DNA of 64,000 nt, from NCBI GenBank assembly GCA_002163975.1, contig CP019636.1, positions 2,331,001-2,395,000 of the forward strand. The letters are read 5' to 3'. The position numbers were made by a program, and so were the translations under genes. This DNA comes from Nostocales cyanobacterium HT-58-2 (GTDB lineage: Bacteria; Cyanobacteriota; Cyanobacteriia; Cyanobacteriales; Nostocaceae). This document shows positions 52,201 through 60,600 of the stretch, one piece after another. Numbering within the stretch: position 1 is the stretch's first letter; each line of letters opens with the position of its first letter. Under the pieces are notes generated by a model that ran no database searches, was not told the DNA's origin, and saw nothing but the letters and a program-made list of their open reading frames with translations.

Positions 52201-55200
52201 GCATTCTCTCGTTGACTCAACTCATGAAGCGCCTGAGATAGATCTAGCGATAGTAGTAAAGACTGTGTTGCTCCCCGATAAGTTTGAATTGCAGGACGTG
52301 GGCGATCGCTCGGTAACTCTAACACAGGAGGAGCACCTGTCAACTTTTGCTTCCAGTAGTTCAGTTGAGTTTCCAACACTTCACCCTGTAACCACTGTCG
52401 CTGCCAAACTGCAAAGTCAGCATATTGAATGGGGAGTTCTGGTAAAGGGGAAGTTTTTCCTTCAGTGAAAGTAGAATATAGAGTTGTTAACTCACGAACA
52501 AGTACTCCAGTTGACCAAGCATCAGAGATAATGTGGTGCATTGTGAGCAGCAGGATATGTGCCTTTTGACTAAGATGCAACACCATCACTCGTAGTAAAG
52601 GACCATTGTTTAAATCAAAGGGCTGCTGAGCTTGGTTTGTTGCTAGATGTTGCACTTGGACTGATTGCTGCTCTTGGCTAAGTTGTCCTAAGTCTATGAG
52701 CGAGAAAAGAAAAGTTGGCTCAGGTGCAATGACTTGGACAGGATGACCATCTGCTACTGAAAAGGTCGTCCGTAGGACTTCGTGACGTCGTACAATTTCC
52801 TGCAAAGCCATTTTGAGTGCGGCGACGTCTAGTAGACCATCCAAGCGTACAGCAGCAGGAATGTTGTAACTAACACTGTCTGTTTCCAGTTGGTATAAAA
52901 ACCAGAGTCGTTGTTGGGCAAATGATAAGGGTAAGTTTGCATCCCGAGGAACAGGTTTAATGGGAGGTAGTGGCTGGTTTTGGTGTTCTCCACAAGTCGC
53001 GTCAATATGTTCGCTTAGTCTTGCCACTGTAGAATGTTCAAATAAACTACGCAGAGGTAGCTCTGCTAATAAAGATTTACGCACTTGCGAGACAACTTGT
53101 GTAGCGAGCAGAGAATGACCACCTAAGTCAAAAAAGTTATCGTGAATCCCTACTTGTTTCACCCCTAAAACTTTAGCCCAAATTGCAGCCACGACTTCTT
53201 CAGTGGGTGTGCGTGGACCAACAAAACCAACATCTAAATCACTTCTAGAGTGTTCTGGTGCTGGTAGCATTTTGCGATCTATCTTGCCATTTGGACTGAG
53301 TGGCAATTCCTCTAAAAATACAAATCCTGAAGGCACCATGAACTCAGGTAACTTCTGTGCAAGGAAGTGACGCAATTCAATTGTAGTAGGAGTATGCTCT
53401 TGATTTGAGACAATGTAAGCAACTAAGCGCTTTTGTCCGGGTTGGTCTTGCCGTGCCATCACCACCGCTTGCTGTACCTGCGGATTTTGAACTAAAGCTG
53501 CCTCAATTTCCCCCAGTTCAATGCGGAAGCCACGAATCTTGACTTGTTGGTCAAGACGAGTGAGAAACTCAATATTACCATCTGCAGAGTAACGTGCTTG
53601 GTCTCCAGTTTTGTACAATCTTGCCCCGTCTTCTTGACTAAAAGGGTTGGGAATAAATTTCTCTGCAGTTAACTCAGGATTGTTCAGGTAACCTCTAGCT
53701 AAAGGGACACCGCCAATGTACAACTCACCCGGTACACCGATAGGAACTAGTTGAAGATGACTATCCAAAATGTAAATTTGTGTGTTGGTGATCGGGCGAC
53801 CTATAGGGACAGTTTGTCGTTGGCTTTTTGATTCGCAAGTCCATGAGGTGACATCAATGCAGGTTTCCGTCGGTCCGTAGAGATTGTACAGTTGTGCATC
53901 TAATCTTGAAGCAAAACTCTTGTAAAGTTCTAAAGGTAAAGGCTCACCGCCACAGTACACAGAGCGCAGACATCGGCACTTCTCCAGTGTCGGTTGTGTC
54001 AATAGCATTTGCAGCATTGAAGGCACTAGTTGCAAGATTGTGATCTCGTGTTGGGTGATCGCCTCAACTAGATATACGCTGTCTTTATGACCCTGTGGTT
54101 GAGCCATGACCAATTGTGCACCAGCAATCAGTGGTGCATACAATTCCCAACCTGAGGCATCAAAACTAATAGAAGTTTTGTGTAAAACTTTGTCTGCTGT
54201 AGTCAATGGCCAAGTTGTCCTCATCCAAAGCATATGGTTACATAGTGCTTGATGAGAAATCATCACACCTTTGGGTGTTCCTGTTGACCCTGAGGTGTAG
54301 ATTGTGTAAGCTAAATTCTCAATAGAAACTTCAGTTGTAAAGTTTTGTGTACTGTAAGTGGTAATCGCTGCCCAATCGCTATCTAAGCAAACAAGTTGTG
54401 CTGAGTGGTTGGCAAGAGTTTCTACCAGTCGTTGTTGAGTTAGCACTACAGGAACTGGGGCATCGTTTAACATCAAAGCTAGACGTTGTTGAGGATAAGC
54501 AGGGTCTAGCGGTACGTATACTCCTCCTGCTTTGAGAATACCCAATAGCCCAACAAGCATTTCAACAGAGCGCTCTGCACAGATACCTACGTGTACTTCT
54601 GGTCCTACACCTAATGTTTGTAGATAATGGGCTAGCTGGTTGGCACGTGCGTTCAACTCCCGGTAAGTTAACTGCTCTGGTTCAAAAACAACGGCGATTG
54701 CATCAGGAGTTTTTTCAACTTGTTCTTCTATCAGTTGATGAATGCATTTGTTGCTAAAGTCACTTGTTTTGGTGTTGTTGAACTCAACTAATAGCTGCTG
54801 TTTCTCAGCATCACCCAATATCTTTAATTCAGCGATGGCAACATCAGGGGAGTTGAGAGCGTTTACTAAGAGTGTATGAAATTGTCTAGCTATACAATTA
54901 ATATCTTCTCGACAAAAGAGATTAGAGTCATAATGAAACTCTAGGTTGAGACAGTTATCTTGCTCTACGCACAGTAGTTTCAATTTAAATTTATCAATGC
55001 AACTATATAATTTATGAATAGAAAATGTAACATTTTCGATAGAATACGGTGTTGGATATTTTTCAAAGTCAAAGCAAAAAGGTAAGAAGGGGAAATCTAT
55101 TTCTGTGGTATGGTTAATATTTTCTCTAATTTGTTTCCAACTAAAACACTCTTGCCATTTGTCAATTTCTTGTGTTGCTTTCTGAACGTGTTTTAAAAGT

Positions 55201-56144
55201 TCACTAAATAAAATATTTTCTTCTAAATGATAATGAATGGGTAAATATTTAGCAAGTAGTCCTAGTACTTCTTCTAAATCCTCATCTGTTCTGCCATTGC
55301 ACGCAGTTCCTACAACAATGTCAGAATGTTCAATGAGTTGCCATAGTAGAATTAGCCAACAGGACAGTAAAAATACGGGAATCGTTGTCTCATGCCGAGC
55401 CACAATTGCTTGCAGCTTAGATAATTTTTCAGGAGTTACTTGTAAAGCTAGAAACTGTGGTTCAAATCTTAGGTTACCAAATGATTGGTTTTCGCAAGCC
55501 AGTTTTAAATTGAAAATATTTGAGATATCTTGCTTTTGCCAGTATTCGCTACCTATCTCTCCATCCTCTGATTCTAGTAATTCATTCTGCCATTCTGAGA
55601 TAATAATATACTGTATTGGTAGATCGGAAACTTCTTTATTATGCAAACATTCTGCGTAAGAATGACTGATTGCAGTCATGAGATTTTTGAGTGTTACTGT
55701 GTCTGCACACAAAGCTGGCAAGCTGAGCAACAGTAAATACTTGTGTACTGACAAAGTTATCAAGGATGTGTGCAATGATGAACTGCGTGTAAAGTTGAGA
55801 AACTGTTGATTAGCCTCACTGAGCAGAGTAGCTATCCTTACTTGTTGTTCTTGGGTTTCTAAACAGCTTAAATCATAATGATGAATTGAAAGTAAATGTT
55901 TATCAGCTATGACCTGAATTGGAATGTTCATTTCAGGTAAGCAGTGAAAACTGGTGCGGAGAATTTCATGTCGATTTATGACGTTCTCTAAAGCTGCTTT
56001 TAGTATATTGATACTAAGATTACCTTCAATGAGAATAGCACACTGAGAGTGATAAGCTAAGCTCTGGTCAACTTGTTGTAATAACCACAGATGCTCCTGC
56101 TGAGGAGAAAGTTGATAACCTGTGGTAACCTTTTGTGTATCCAT
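43269..56144 (-). CDS. Four-module NRPS: interface-A(Gln)-PCP-C-A(Asn)-PCP-C-A-PCP-C-A-PCP
   Basis: The ATG at 56144 is preferred because AGGAG sits ten bases upstream; a GTG at 56162 overlaps the hydroxylase stop. The first ~450 residues are a condensation-like domain without HHxxxDG (LLSLPALCADT instead), an interface domain. Module 1: A pocket DAWQYGLIDK (Gln), PCP Ser1011. Module 2: C with HHIISDA at 1203, A pocket DLTKIGEVGK (Asn), PCP Ser2076. Module 3: C with HHIISDA at 2268, a divergent A domain (NGLGPTES core) with pocket near DAMHVGGVSK, unassigned, PCP Ser3148. Module 4: C with HHIVSDG at 3340, A with YGLTE core and pocket near DVEELGVITK (two acidic positions, perhaps a basic substrate), PCP Ser4215. 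There is no epimerization domain. The chain comes from the NRPS at 57680, with the 56162 hydroxylase acting at module 1, and passes to the 39028 NRPS. Confidence 0.94.
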   Translation of the reverse strand: MDTQKVTTGYQLSPQQEHLWLLQQVDQSLAYHSQCAILIEGNLSINILKAALENVINRHEILRTSFHCLPEMNIPIQVIADKHLLSIHHYDLSCLETQEQQVRIATLLSEANQQFLNFTRSSSLHTSLITLSVHKYLLLLSLPALCADTVTLKNLMTAISHSYAECLHNKEVSDLPIQYIIISEWQNELLESEDGEIGSEYWQKQDISNIFNLKLACENQSFGNLRFEPQFLALQVTPEKLSKLQAIVARHETTIPVFLLSCWLILLWQLIEHSDIVVGTACNGRTDEDLEEVLGLLAKYLPIHYHLEENILFSELLKHVQKATQEIDKWQECFSWKQIRENINHTTEIDFPFLPFCFDFEKYPTPYSIENVTFSIHKLYSCIDKFKLKLLCVEQDNCLNLEFHYDSNLFCREDINCIARQFHTLLVNALNSPDVAIAELKILGDAEKQQLLVEFNNTKTSDFSNKCIHQLIEEQVEKTPDAIAVVFEPEQLTYRELNARANQLAHYLQTLGVGPEVHVGICAERSVEMLVGLLGILKAGGVYVPLDPAYPQQRLALMLNDAPVPVVLTQQRLVETLANHSAQLVCLDSDWAAITTYSTQNFTTEVSIENLAYTIYTSGSTGTPKGVMISHQALCNHMLWMRTTWPLTTADKVLHKTSISFDASGWELYAPLIAGAQLVMAQPQGHKDSVYLVEAITQHEITILQLVPSMLQMLLTQPTLEKCRCLRSVYCGGEPLPLELYKSFASRLDAQLYNLYGPTETCIDVTSWTCESKSQRQTVPIGRPITNTQIYILDSHLQLVPIGVPGELYIGGVPLARGYLNNPELTAEKFIPNPFSQEDGARLYKTGDQARYSADGNIEFLTRLDQQVKIRGFRIELGEIEAALVQNPQVQQAVVMARQDQPGQKRLVAYIVSNQEHTPTTIELRHFLAQKLPEFMVPSGFVFLEELPLSPNGKIDRKMLPAPEHSRSDLDVGFVGPRTPTEEVVAAIWAKVLGVKQVGIHDNFFDLGGHSLLATQVVSQVRKSLLAELPLRSLFEHSTVARLSEHIDATCGEHQNQPLPPIKPVPRDANLPLSFAQQRLWFLYQLETDSVSYNIPAAVRLDGLLDVAALKMALQEIVRRHEVLRTTFSVADGHPVQVIAPEPTFLFSLIDLGQLSQEQQSVQVQHLATNQAQQPFDLNNGPLLRVMVLHLSQKAHILLLTMHHIISDAWSTGVLVRELTTLYSTFTEGKTSPLPELPIQYADFAVWQRQWLQGEVLETQLNYWKQKLTGAPPVLELPSDRPRPAIQTYRGATQSLLLSLDLSQALHELSQRENATLFMTLLAAFNVLLYRYTGQNDILVGTDIANRNLNEIEGLIGFFVNQLVLRTDLSGNPTFQDLLIQVRKVALEAYAHQNLAFEKLVEVFNPERHLSYSPLFQVKFVLQNTPVQALELPGLALSPVEVNVNTAKFDLTLSLQETEQGIEGVLEYNTDLFDDTTITRLLEHLRTLLEDIIAHPTKRLSDFCLLSKAEQHQLLIEWNDTQAEYPQDRCIHQLFEAQVERTPNAVAIVFEDQQLTYQELNIRANQLAHYLQSLGVGPEVLVGICVERSLEMVIGLLGILKAGGAYVPLDARYPLERLAFMLEDSQVPVLLTQQHLVEELPTYWTHLVCLDTDWAVIAQATQNNPINRAIPENLAYVIYTSGSTGNPKGTLINHRGLINYLTWCLQGYSVEVGQGTPVHSSICFDLTITGLFTPLLVGRQVQLLPEDVNGENLCAALRKGQNFSLVKITPAHLQLLNLQLSPQEILNSTRALIIGGENLLAANLSFWQEFSPNTTLVNEYGPTETVVGCCVYQVPANSSKVGSVPIGRPIANTQIYILDSHLQLVPIGVSGELYIGGVPLARGYLNNPELTAEKFIPNPFSQEDGARLYKTGDQARYSADGNIEFLTRLDQQVKIRGFRIELGEIEAALVQNPQVQQAVVMARQDQPGQKRLVAYIVSNQEHTPTTIELRHFLAQKLPEFMVPSAFIFLNALPLTSNGKINYRALPAPEHSGSDLDVGFVGPRTPTEEVVAAIWAKVLGVKQVGIHDNFFDLGGHSLLATQVVSQVRKSLLAELPLRSLFEHSTVARLSEHIDATCGEHQNQPLPPIKPVPRDANLPLSFAQQRLWFLYQLETDSVSYNIPAAVRLDGLLDVAALKMALQEIVRRHEVLRTTFSVADGHPVQVIAPEPTFLFSLIDLGQLSQEQQSVQVQHLATNQAQQPFDLNNGPLLRVMVLHLSQKAHILLLTMHHIISDAWSTGVLVRELTTLYSTFTEGKTSPLPELPIQYADFAVWQRQWLQGEVLETQLNYWKQKLTGAPPVLELPSDRPRPAIQTYRGATQSLLLSLDLSQALHELSQRENATLFMTLLAAFNVLLYRYTGQNDIVLGSPIAGRNHAEIEALIGFFLNTLVLRVDVSGNPSFQELLTRVREVALEAYTHQDLPFEKLVEEIQPERNLSYTPLFQIMFVLQNAPISDLELSNLKLTPVDINTRTVKLDLNFHWIETNQGLLGIVNYNTDLFNDTTISRLLKHFQTLLENIVSHPEKQISTLSLLTETERHYLSVCRNSIHPVKSFTEFQKEEIEQSITTRFEQQVKLYPQNLAVKSKHFEWTYSQLNQVANSIAQIILRQYGIAEERIALLFEHDAPMIAALLGVLKAGKTYVPLDPNYPLQRLNYILQDSQVSAILTNNKNLAYAQELSQDTFVIINLDDIDLVDFFNDIKLPKSLDAIAYILYTSGSTGQPKGVMQNHRNVLHFIQCYTNNLHISANDKLTLLSSYSFDAAVMDIFGSLLNGATLYLFDVKEEGLLNLSQWLIQQEITIYHSTPTVYRHFLNTLNGTEQFSEIRLLVLGGEEVYKKDVDLYKKYFSPECIFVNGLGPTESTVSLQYFINKQTEITKNAVPVGYPVEETEILLLNESGEETEVYGEIAIKSAYVALGYWQKPKITRAVFLPDPKGGNKRIYRTGDMGRLMPDGSIEFMGRKDFQVKLRGFRIELGEVEAALSQHLTVKESVITACEDNSGYKSLVAYVVLNQEHTVATADLRHFLQAKLPDYMVPSTFVQLDALPLTPSGKVDRRSLPKPDQASQDLGVSETFVAPKTPLEDMLADIWAEVLKLERVSVSQNFFELGGHSLLATQVMSRIRDTFHVELPLRRLFEHPTLAELAESIETEQRTDLGLQAPPILNISREKNLSLSFAQQRLWFLDQLEPSNSFYNIHTALRLKGTLNVAALEQSFNELVHRHEVLRTNFLTVKGQPVQAIAPQLTLSLPILNLQLLPKVQQQAEVLRLATQEAQQPFDLAQGSLLRAKLLKLNSEEHVFLLTMHHIVSDGWSMGILVRELAILYQAFCDGSASPLPPLPIQYADFAAWQRQWLEGEVLESQLSYWKQQLDKIPPILQLPSNRPRPLVQTYRGARKTLALSPRLSEALKALSRKENVTLFMTMLTAFKVLLYRYTGQEDIVVGSPIAGRNRREIEELIGFFVNTLVLRTNLSGNPSFRELLRRVREVTLGAYVHQDLPFEKLVEELQPERNLSYTPLFQVMFSLQNAPIQQLETSNLTLSTLEVNNQTAKFDLTVDLAETPEGLYGNIEYNIDLFDSATITQMLGHFQNLLERIVAAPEQSLADLPLLTEAEHHQLLAEWNHPVIDYPDQVCIHQLFEAQVAQTPDAVAVVHKDQCLTYSQLNSRANQLAHYLHSLGVKPDHRVGLCIDTSFEMVVAMLAILKAGAAYIPLDSAYPPERLAFMLADAQVLVLLTQQHLVDRLPQHSAQFICLDTDWHNFSLYNRDNLNTDVTADNLAYVIYTSGSTGNPKGVLVEHRSLVNYTFAIIQALGIQASDRMPQLASLSFDVTLEELLPVWLSGATVVLPEQRWLGTIADLEQLIQTHQLTTLEMTTAYWHEWVYQLCATQKRPPDCLRFVLMGGEQVLPERVASWQEFNIPLVHVYGLTETTITSLVYKLTPGLQQQLVQLPLGRPLANTQVYILDQHLQLLPIGVPGELYIGGDGLTRGYFNRPDLTAEKFLPNPWSAQVGARLYRTGDLARYSSQGNIEFLGRIDQQVKLRGFRVEVGEIEALLAQHPLVRDNVVLLREDVPGDKRLVAYVIAEQQSSPSTHQLRQFLQQLLPDYMLPSAFVFVQALPLTPNGKIDRPALPVPDSIRPQLEEILVLPQTATQEVVAEVWQQVLSLEQIGIHDNFFELGGHSLLAIQVISRIREIFQVELPLRSLFEEPTVEALVNAMIHIWGDPEIVEEIAMAFKELKQLSEDEVKILLLESTNNEQ
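48937..50609 (-). repeat. ~1.67-kb near-identical module repeat, copy 1 (module 2/3 junction)
   Basis: It matches 52132-53804 at a constant offset of 3195 apart from a 61-bp divergent patch (50073-50133, the A10 region) and a few single differences. It covers the end of one A domain, the PCP and most of the next C domain. Confidence 0.9.
52132..53804 (-). repeat. ~1.67-kb near-identical module repeat, copy 2 (module 1/2 junction)
   Basis: Second copy of 48937-50609. Outside the block, the substrate-binding parts of the two A domains differ (Gln and Asn), so the repeat spans PCP-C and A-domain ends but not specificity regions. Confidence 0.9.
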
Positions 56145-56154
56145 ACAACTATTG

Positions 56155-56159
56155 CTCCT
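56155..56159 (-). promoter_or_regulatory. Ribosome binding site deciding the start of the four-module NRPS
   Basis: AGGAG on the - strand lies 10 bases upstream of the ATG at 56144, at the very end of the upstream hydroxylase gene. This favours the ATG over an in-frame GTG six codons upstream. Confidence 0.7.
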
Positions 56160-56161
56160 CA

Positions 56162-57226
56162 CTAAATATTTCTGTAACTGTAGGGTTCAGACATCCCAAA
56201 CAGAACTCTTCTTGGTCCTACAAATGGTCTACGTGAATGTGCTGTGAGCATATTGTCCAGCATCAGAATATCCCCTGATTTCCAACGAAAAGCAACTGCT
56301 TCGTCTAAGTAAGCCTGGCGCAGCTTGTTTAAAACTGAAGGCTCAATCGGCGAACCATCACCATAGTAGGTATTGTTGGGCAAATTTTCTTCTTTAAACT
56401 CTGCTAACAACGTCTCACGCATTGGTGATTCTAGAGTTGATACGTGAAAGAAAGTTGCGTGATTAAACCAGACGTGTTCACCAGTTTGAGGATGAGTGGC
56501 TATAGCCTCACGAATCTGACTGGTTTTTAGGCGATCGCCATCTTTCCATTCAAATTCAATGTCATTACAACGGCAGTATTCCTCAACCTTGATTCGTTCG
56601 GTGGTTTGAAAGACAGTTTGCCAAGAAAGACCAAACCCATCACCATAGTTTCGGACGTACATCCACTTTTTTTCTCTAAAACGCTCTACAATTTTTGGAT
56701 CAATATGTTGTAAAACTCTTCGGCAATCAGCAATAGGTGTTTCTCCTCCTTCCTCTGCAGGTGTAACACAGAAGAAGAAAAGTTTCATAGGCCACGTATG
56801 GGAGTAAGAGTGTTCATTATGTGGAAATATACTATGCTTAGCTGGGTAGTCAGTTGAGGTGTAAACATGACCACTGACTTGACTTCGTGGTGAGGAACGC
56901 TCACGATACTCTAATAACCCTCCAGAAATGGTTTTAATGAACTCTTCAAACTCTGTTATTTTTTGTACTTCAAAGTTGCGGAAAAGTATCGCTCCATGTT
57001 TCAGTAACTGACTTTTAAGCAAATCTTGATTTTTGTCAGCCCAAGCAATGAGATTGACTCCCTTAATAGCGGGTTTAATGACTAAAGGGATAGTTGTTGT
57101 AGGTGATAGTGTTTCAGTTTCAATTAATCCTTCTGATAGCACACTAATACCCTTTGGTTTAATAGTTCCCTGCTTAGTAAACCATGCCTTCTTCTTGTTT
57201 AAATTTGCTTGTTCTGGTAACTTCAT
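56162..57226 (-). CDS. SyrP-like TauD-family Fe(II)/2-oxoglutarate hydroxylase, right line
   Basis: The 354-residue homolog of the left-line hydroxylase has H136-N-E138 and distal His330 (LTAHSRRPF) with the GPRRVLFGM strand. It sits between an NRPS ending in a C domain (57680) and one starting with an interface domain (43269), just as in the left line. The module it serves reads as Gln, so it probably makes beta-hydroxy-Gln on the carrier protein; SyrP-like KtzO/KtzP of kutzneride synthesis act on Glu and give a precedent for the longer side chain. The N-terminus is Lys-rich (NKKKAWFTKQGTIKPKG), like the left-line enzyme. The downstream NRPS starts 17 bp after its stop, so the two are tightly coupled; upstream is a 453-bp gap. 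Confidence 0.9.
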   Translation of the reverse strand: MKLPEQANLNKKKAWFTKQGTIKPKGISVLSEGLIETETLSPTTTIPLVIKPAIKGVNLIAWADKNQDLLKSQLLKHGAILFRNFEVQKITEFEEFIKTISGGLLEYRERSSPRSQVSGHVYTSTDYPAKHSIFPHNEHSYSHTWPMKLFFFCVTPAEEGGETPIADCRRVLQHIDPKIVERFREKKWMYVRNYGDGFGLSWQTVFQTTERIKVEEYCRCNDIEFEWKDGDRLKTSQIREAIATHPQTGEHVWFNHATFFHVSTLESPMRETLLAEFKEENLPNNTYYGDGSPIEPSVLNKLRQAYLDEAVAFRWKSGDILMLDNMLTAHSRRPFVGPRRVLFGMSEPYSYRNI

Positions 57227-57679
57227 AGTTATATCTATGCTTATAGGATAAGAAGCTATTTACTAAAATAAAAAACTGACTTGAAGATTTTGTAGAGAAA
57301 GTACTAGCTGATTAGAACAAAGAAATTATAATTTTTCAATCAAAGATTTAATAATTAAAGACTACATTGATTAAGACAGATCGCATAAATTTTATTTAAA
57401 TTTTGGTGCTTTTAATATTTCATAATTGTATTGAATATTTTTTATTTTCTCATGATTATTGATTATAAAATATAATTACTTGTAATATATATTTTTGATA
57501 GAAAATTTAATTTTTAAACATTATCAAGATATATATTTCCTTTTCACCTTATTGAGAATTGAAAAAAGTTTGATTGGTATATATACTAACTAAAATGCTT
57601 ATCCTCAGCGTACCAAGAGTTTATATTCTATAGAAATCTAGCTAGTACTGCTGAGCATTCATACTTAGATTAGTCGTCT
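57227..57679. other. 453-bp very AT-rich intergenic region within the right line
   Basis: No gene is seen. It is the largest gap within the right-line synthetase genes and lies before the hydroxylase, so it may hold a promoter for the hydroxylase and the four-module synthetase. Several TATAAT-like strings occur but none can be chosen with confidence. Confidence 0.4.
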
Positions 57680-60600
57680 CTACTGTAAACCACTAATAGG
57701 TTTTGGTTTAATACTCTTTAACTTTCTACTACGACTCGCTCTAAACTCTTTATGTTTCGCACTGCGTCGTTGAAAGTCTGCCTCAACAAGTATTTCTTTT
57801 AAAATATTTAACTGAGTGTTAGGTTGTATGATAATAGCGTTTAAAAGAGTTTGAAAATGTTCTATCAATTTGTTCATTGTATCAGAACGAAACAAATCTG
57901 TATTATAACGTAATAATCCAATCAGTTCTTGTTCTGTATCTATAATATATAGGCTTATATCAAATACCGTTGTTCCACTATCAATTTTCAAAGGACTAAT
58001 TGTTAAACCTAACAACTCTAAATCTGGCATTGGAGTATTTAAAAAGCTAAACATGACTTGGAATAAAGGGTTACGGCTTAAGTCTCGTTCCGGTTTCAGA
58101 ACCTCTACCAGTTTCTCAAATGGCAGATCTTGATGTGCATAAGCTTGCAGTGTTATCTCACGGACCCGCTTTAATAATTCCAAGTATGTAGGGTTACCAG
58201 ACAAATTTGTTCGTAGCACTAACTGATTGACAAAAAATCCAATTAAATCCTCAGTTTCAACTCGGTTACGGTTAGCAACATCGGTGCCTACAATAATATC
58301 ATCTTGTGTAGTGTACCAGCATAGCAATATTTTAAAAGCTGCAAGCAGAGTCATAAAAAGCGTAACCCCCTCTTTATGACTTAAGGATCTAAGAGAGTCA
58401 GATAAAGCTTGAGATAATGTAAAAGACTGGGTAGTACCTTGAAATGTTTGAACAGCTGGTCGAGGATAGTCAGTGGGTAGTTGCAAAATAGAGAGGTTGT
58501 TACCCAATTGTTGTTTCCAATAAGAAAGGTGTGCTTCTAGTATGTCTCCTTGTAGCCACTGTCGTTGCCAAATAGCAAAATCTGCATATTGAATAACAGG
58601 TTCAGGAAGAGATGAGACTTTTCCAGTACAGAAAGCTTCGTAGAACGTCATTATTTCTCGAATAAATACCCCTATTGACCAACCATCACTAACTATGTGA
58701 TGCATTGTTAACAATAGTATGTATTCTGTAGAATGCACCTGCAATAGTGTTGTTCTTAACAATGGACCTATGCTTAAATTGAAGGGTCGTTTTGATTCTT
58801 CAATAGCTAGTTGGGTGACTATAACATCCTGTTCAGTTTTAGGCAACTCGGATAAATCCACTCTTGAAAGTGTGAAGGTTGAAGTTGAATTGATGACCTG
58901 AATTGGTTCATCATCTACAGTTATGAAGGTGGTGCGTAGCACTTCATGACGTTTAATAATTTCATTAAGACTTTGTTCTAAAGATTTTATATAAAGAGAT
59001 CCATTAAGTTTTAGGGCGGCTGATATATTATATTTATAATTGTTTTCTTCTAATTGGTCTAAAAACCATAGCCGTTGCTGAGCAAAAGATAAAGGTAATT
59101 TTTCATTTCGCGGCGCTATTTTGATTGAAAGTAACTGCTGGTTTTGGTTCTCATTATTAGTAGCTTCAATATGCTTGCTTAAGGTGGCTATAGTCGGTGC
59201 TTCAAACAAGTAGCGTAACGGTAGCTCTATATGAAAAGTTTTACGCAGTCTGGAGATCAGTTGGGTAGCTAGTAACGAGTGACCACCTATCTCAAAAAAG
59301 TTATCGTGGATGCTGATAGGTTGGAAGCTAAGAACTTCTTGCCAGATTTTTGCCATAGTTTCCTGTGTTACAGTCTGAGGTGGTACCAAAATTCTTTCCA
59401 ACTCAGGTCTTATAGAGTCAGGAACAGGTAATGCATTACGATCAACCTTACCATTAGGGGTTAGTGGTAGCGCCTTCAAAAAGACAAAAGCGGAAGGCAC
59501 CATATAATCAGGTAACCGCTGTTGCAAAAAGCGGCGTAAATGACTGATTGAAGGTGATTCTTGGTCAGTGACCACATAAGCCACTAGGCGTTTATCTCCT
59601 GCTGCATCCTCCCGCGCAACTACCACACTTTTTTGCACCTGTGGATGTTGCACCAGGATGGTCTCAATTTCTCCCAGTTCTATACGGAAACCACGTATTT
59701 TAACCTGGAGATCAATGCGCCCAATATATTCAATATTACCATCTGGCAGATAACGTCCAAGATCTCCTGTCTTGTACAGTCGCTCCCCTGGTTTTTTACT
59801 AAAAGGGTTAGGGATAAATTTTTCACTAGTCAGAGCTGGTTGGTTTAAATATCCACGGGCTAAACTATCACCACCAATGTATAATTCGCCTGGAATTCCG
59901 ATTGGTAGAGGTTGTAAGTAAGGATCTAACAGGTAGACTTGAGTATTGCTAATAGGGTGACCAATTACTGGTTCAATGTCAGTTTGTTTCTTAAACGTAA
60001 CTAGACTAGAGGTTGTGACTACAGTATTCTCAGTTGGACCGTAATTATTGACAAATTCAAAGGGCAAGGAAGGCAAAGAGTAGCTATGTAATTTATCACC
60101 ACCTGTTAGTAATGTTCTTAAAGTTAGCTTCTTGAAGCAATCAAGTAACAAAATACTTTCTGCTAACGGTGTTGGCAAAAAGCTGATTGTGATCGCTTGT
60201 GACACAAACCAGTCACAAAGACACCAAGGCGATACACAAGTTTCTTCATCCACAATATGGATACTTGCTCCTACAGTCAAGTATGGCCACAACTCCCATA
60301 CCGATGCATCAAATGCTGACTTTGCTACTTGAGTTGCTCGATCTATCTGTGACACCGTAAATGTTCTTTGATGCCAAAAAATAAGATTTAACAGTCCTTG
60401 ATGCTGAATTTGAACTCCTTTAGGTTGACCAGTAGATCCTGAAGTATAAATTGTGTAAACTACATTGTTAATTGTTACTCTACTATTTTGATTTTTGTCA
60501 GGTTCTTGGGCAATCATTTCCCAATCAGCATCTAAGCAAACAACTTGTGTACGATAAAGTGGTAATTTGTCAATTAGTTGTTTTTGGGTTAACAGTATTG

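Noticed and set aside
48937..53804. Repeat blocks as a CRISPR or other array
   Set aside because: There are two long coding copies in one NRPS, with no short direct repeats or spacers.
56145..56162. GTG start at 56162 for the four-module NRPS
   Set aside because: The AGGAG lies after this codon and is correctly spaced for the ATG at 56144.
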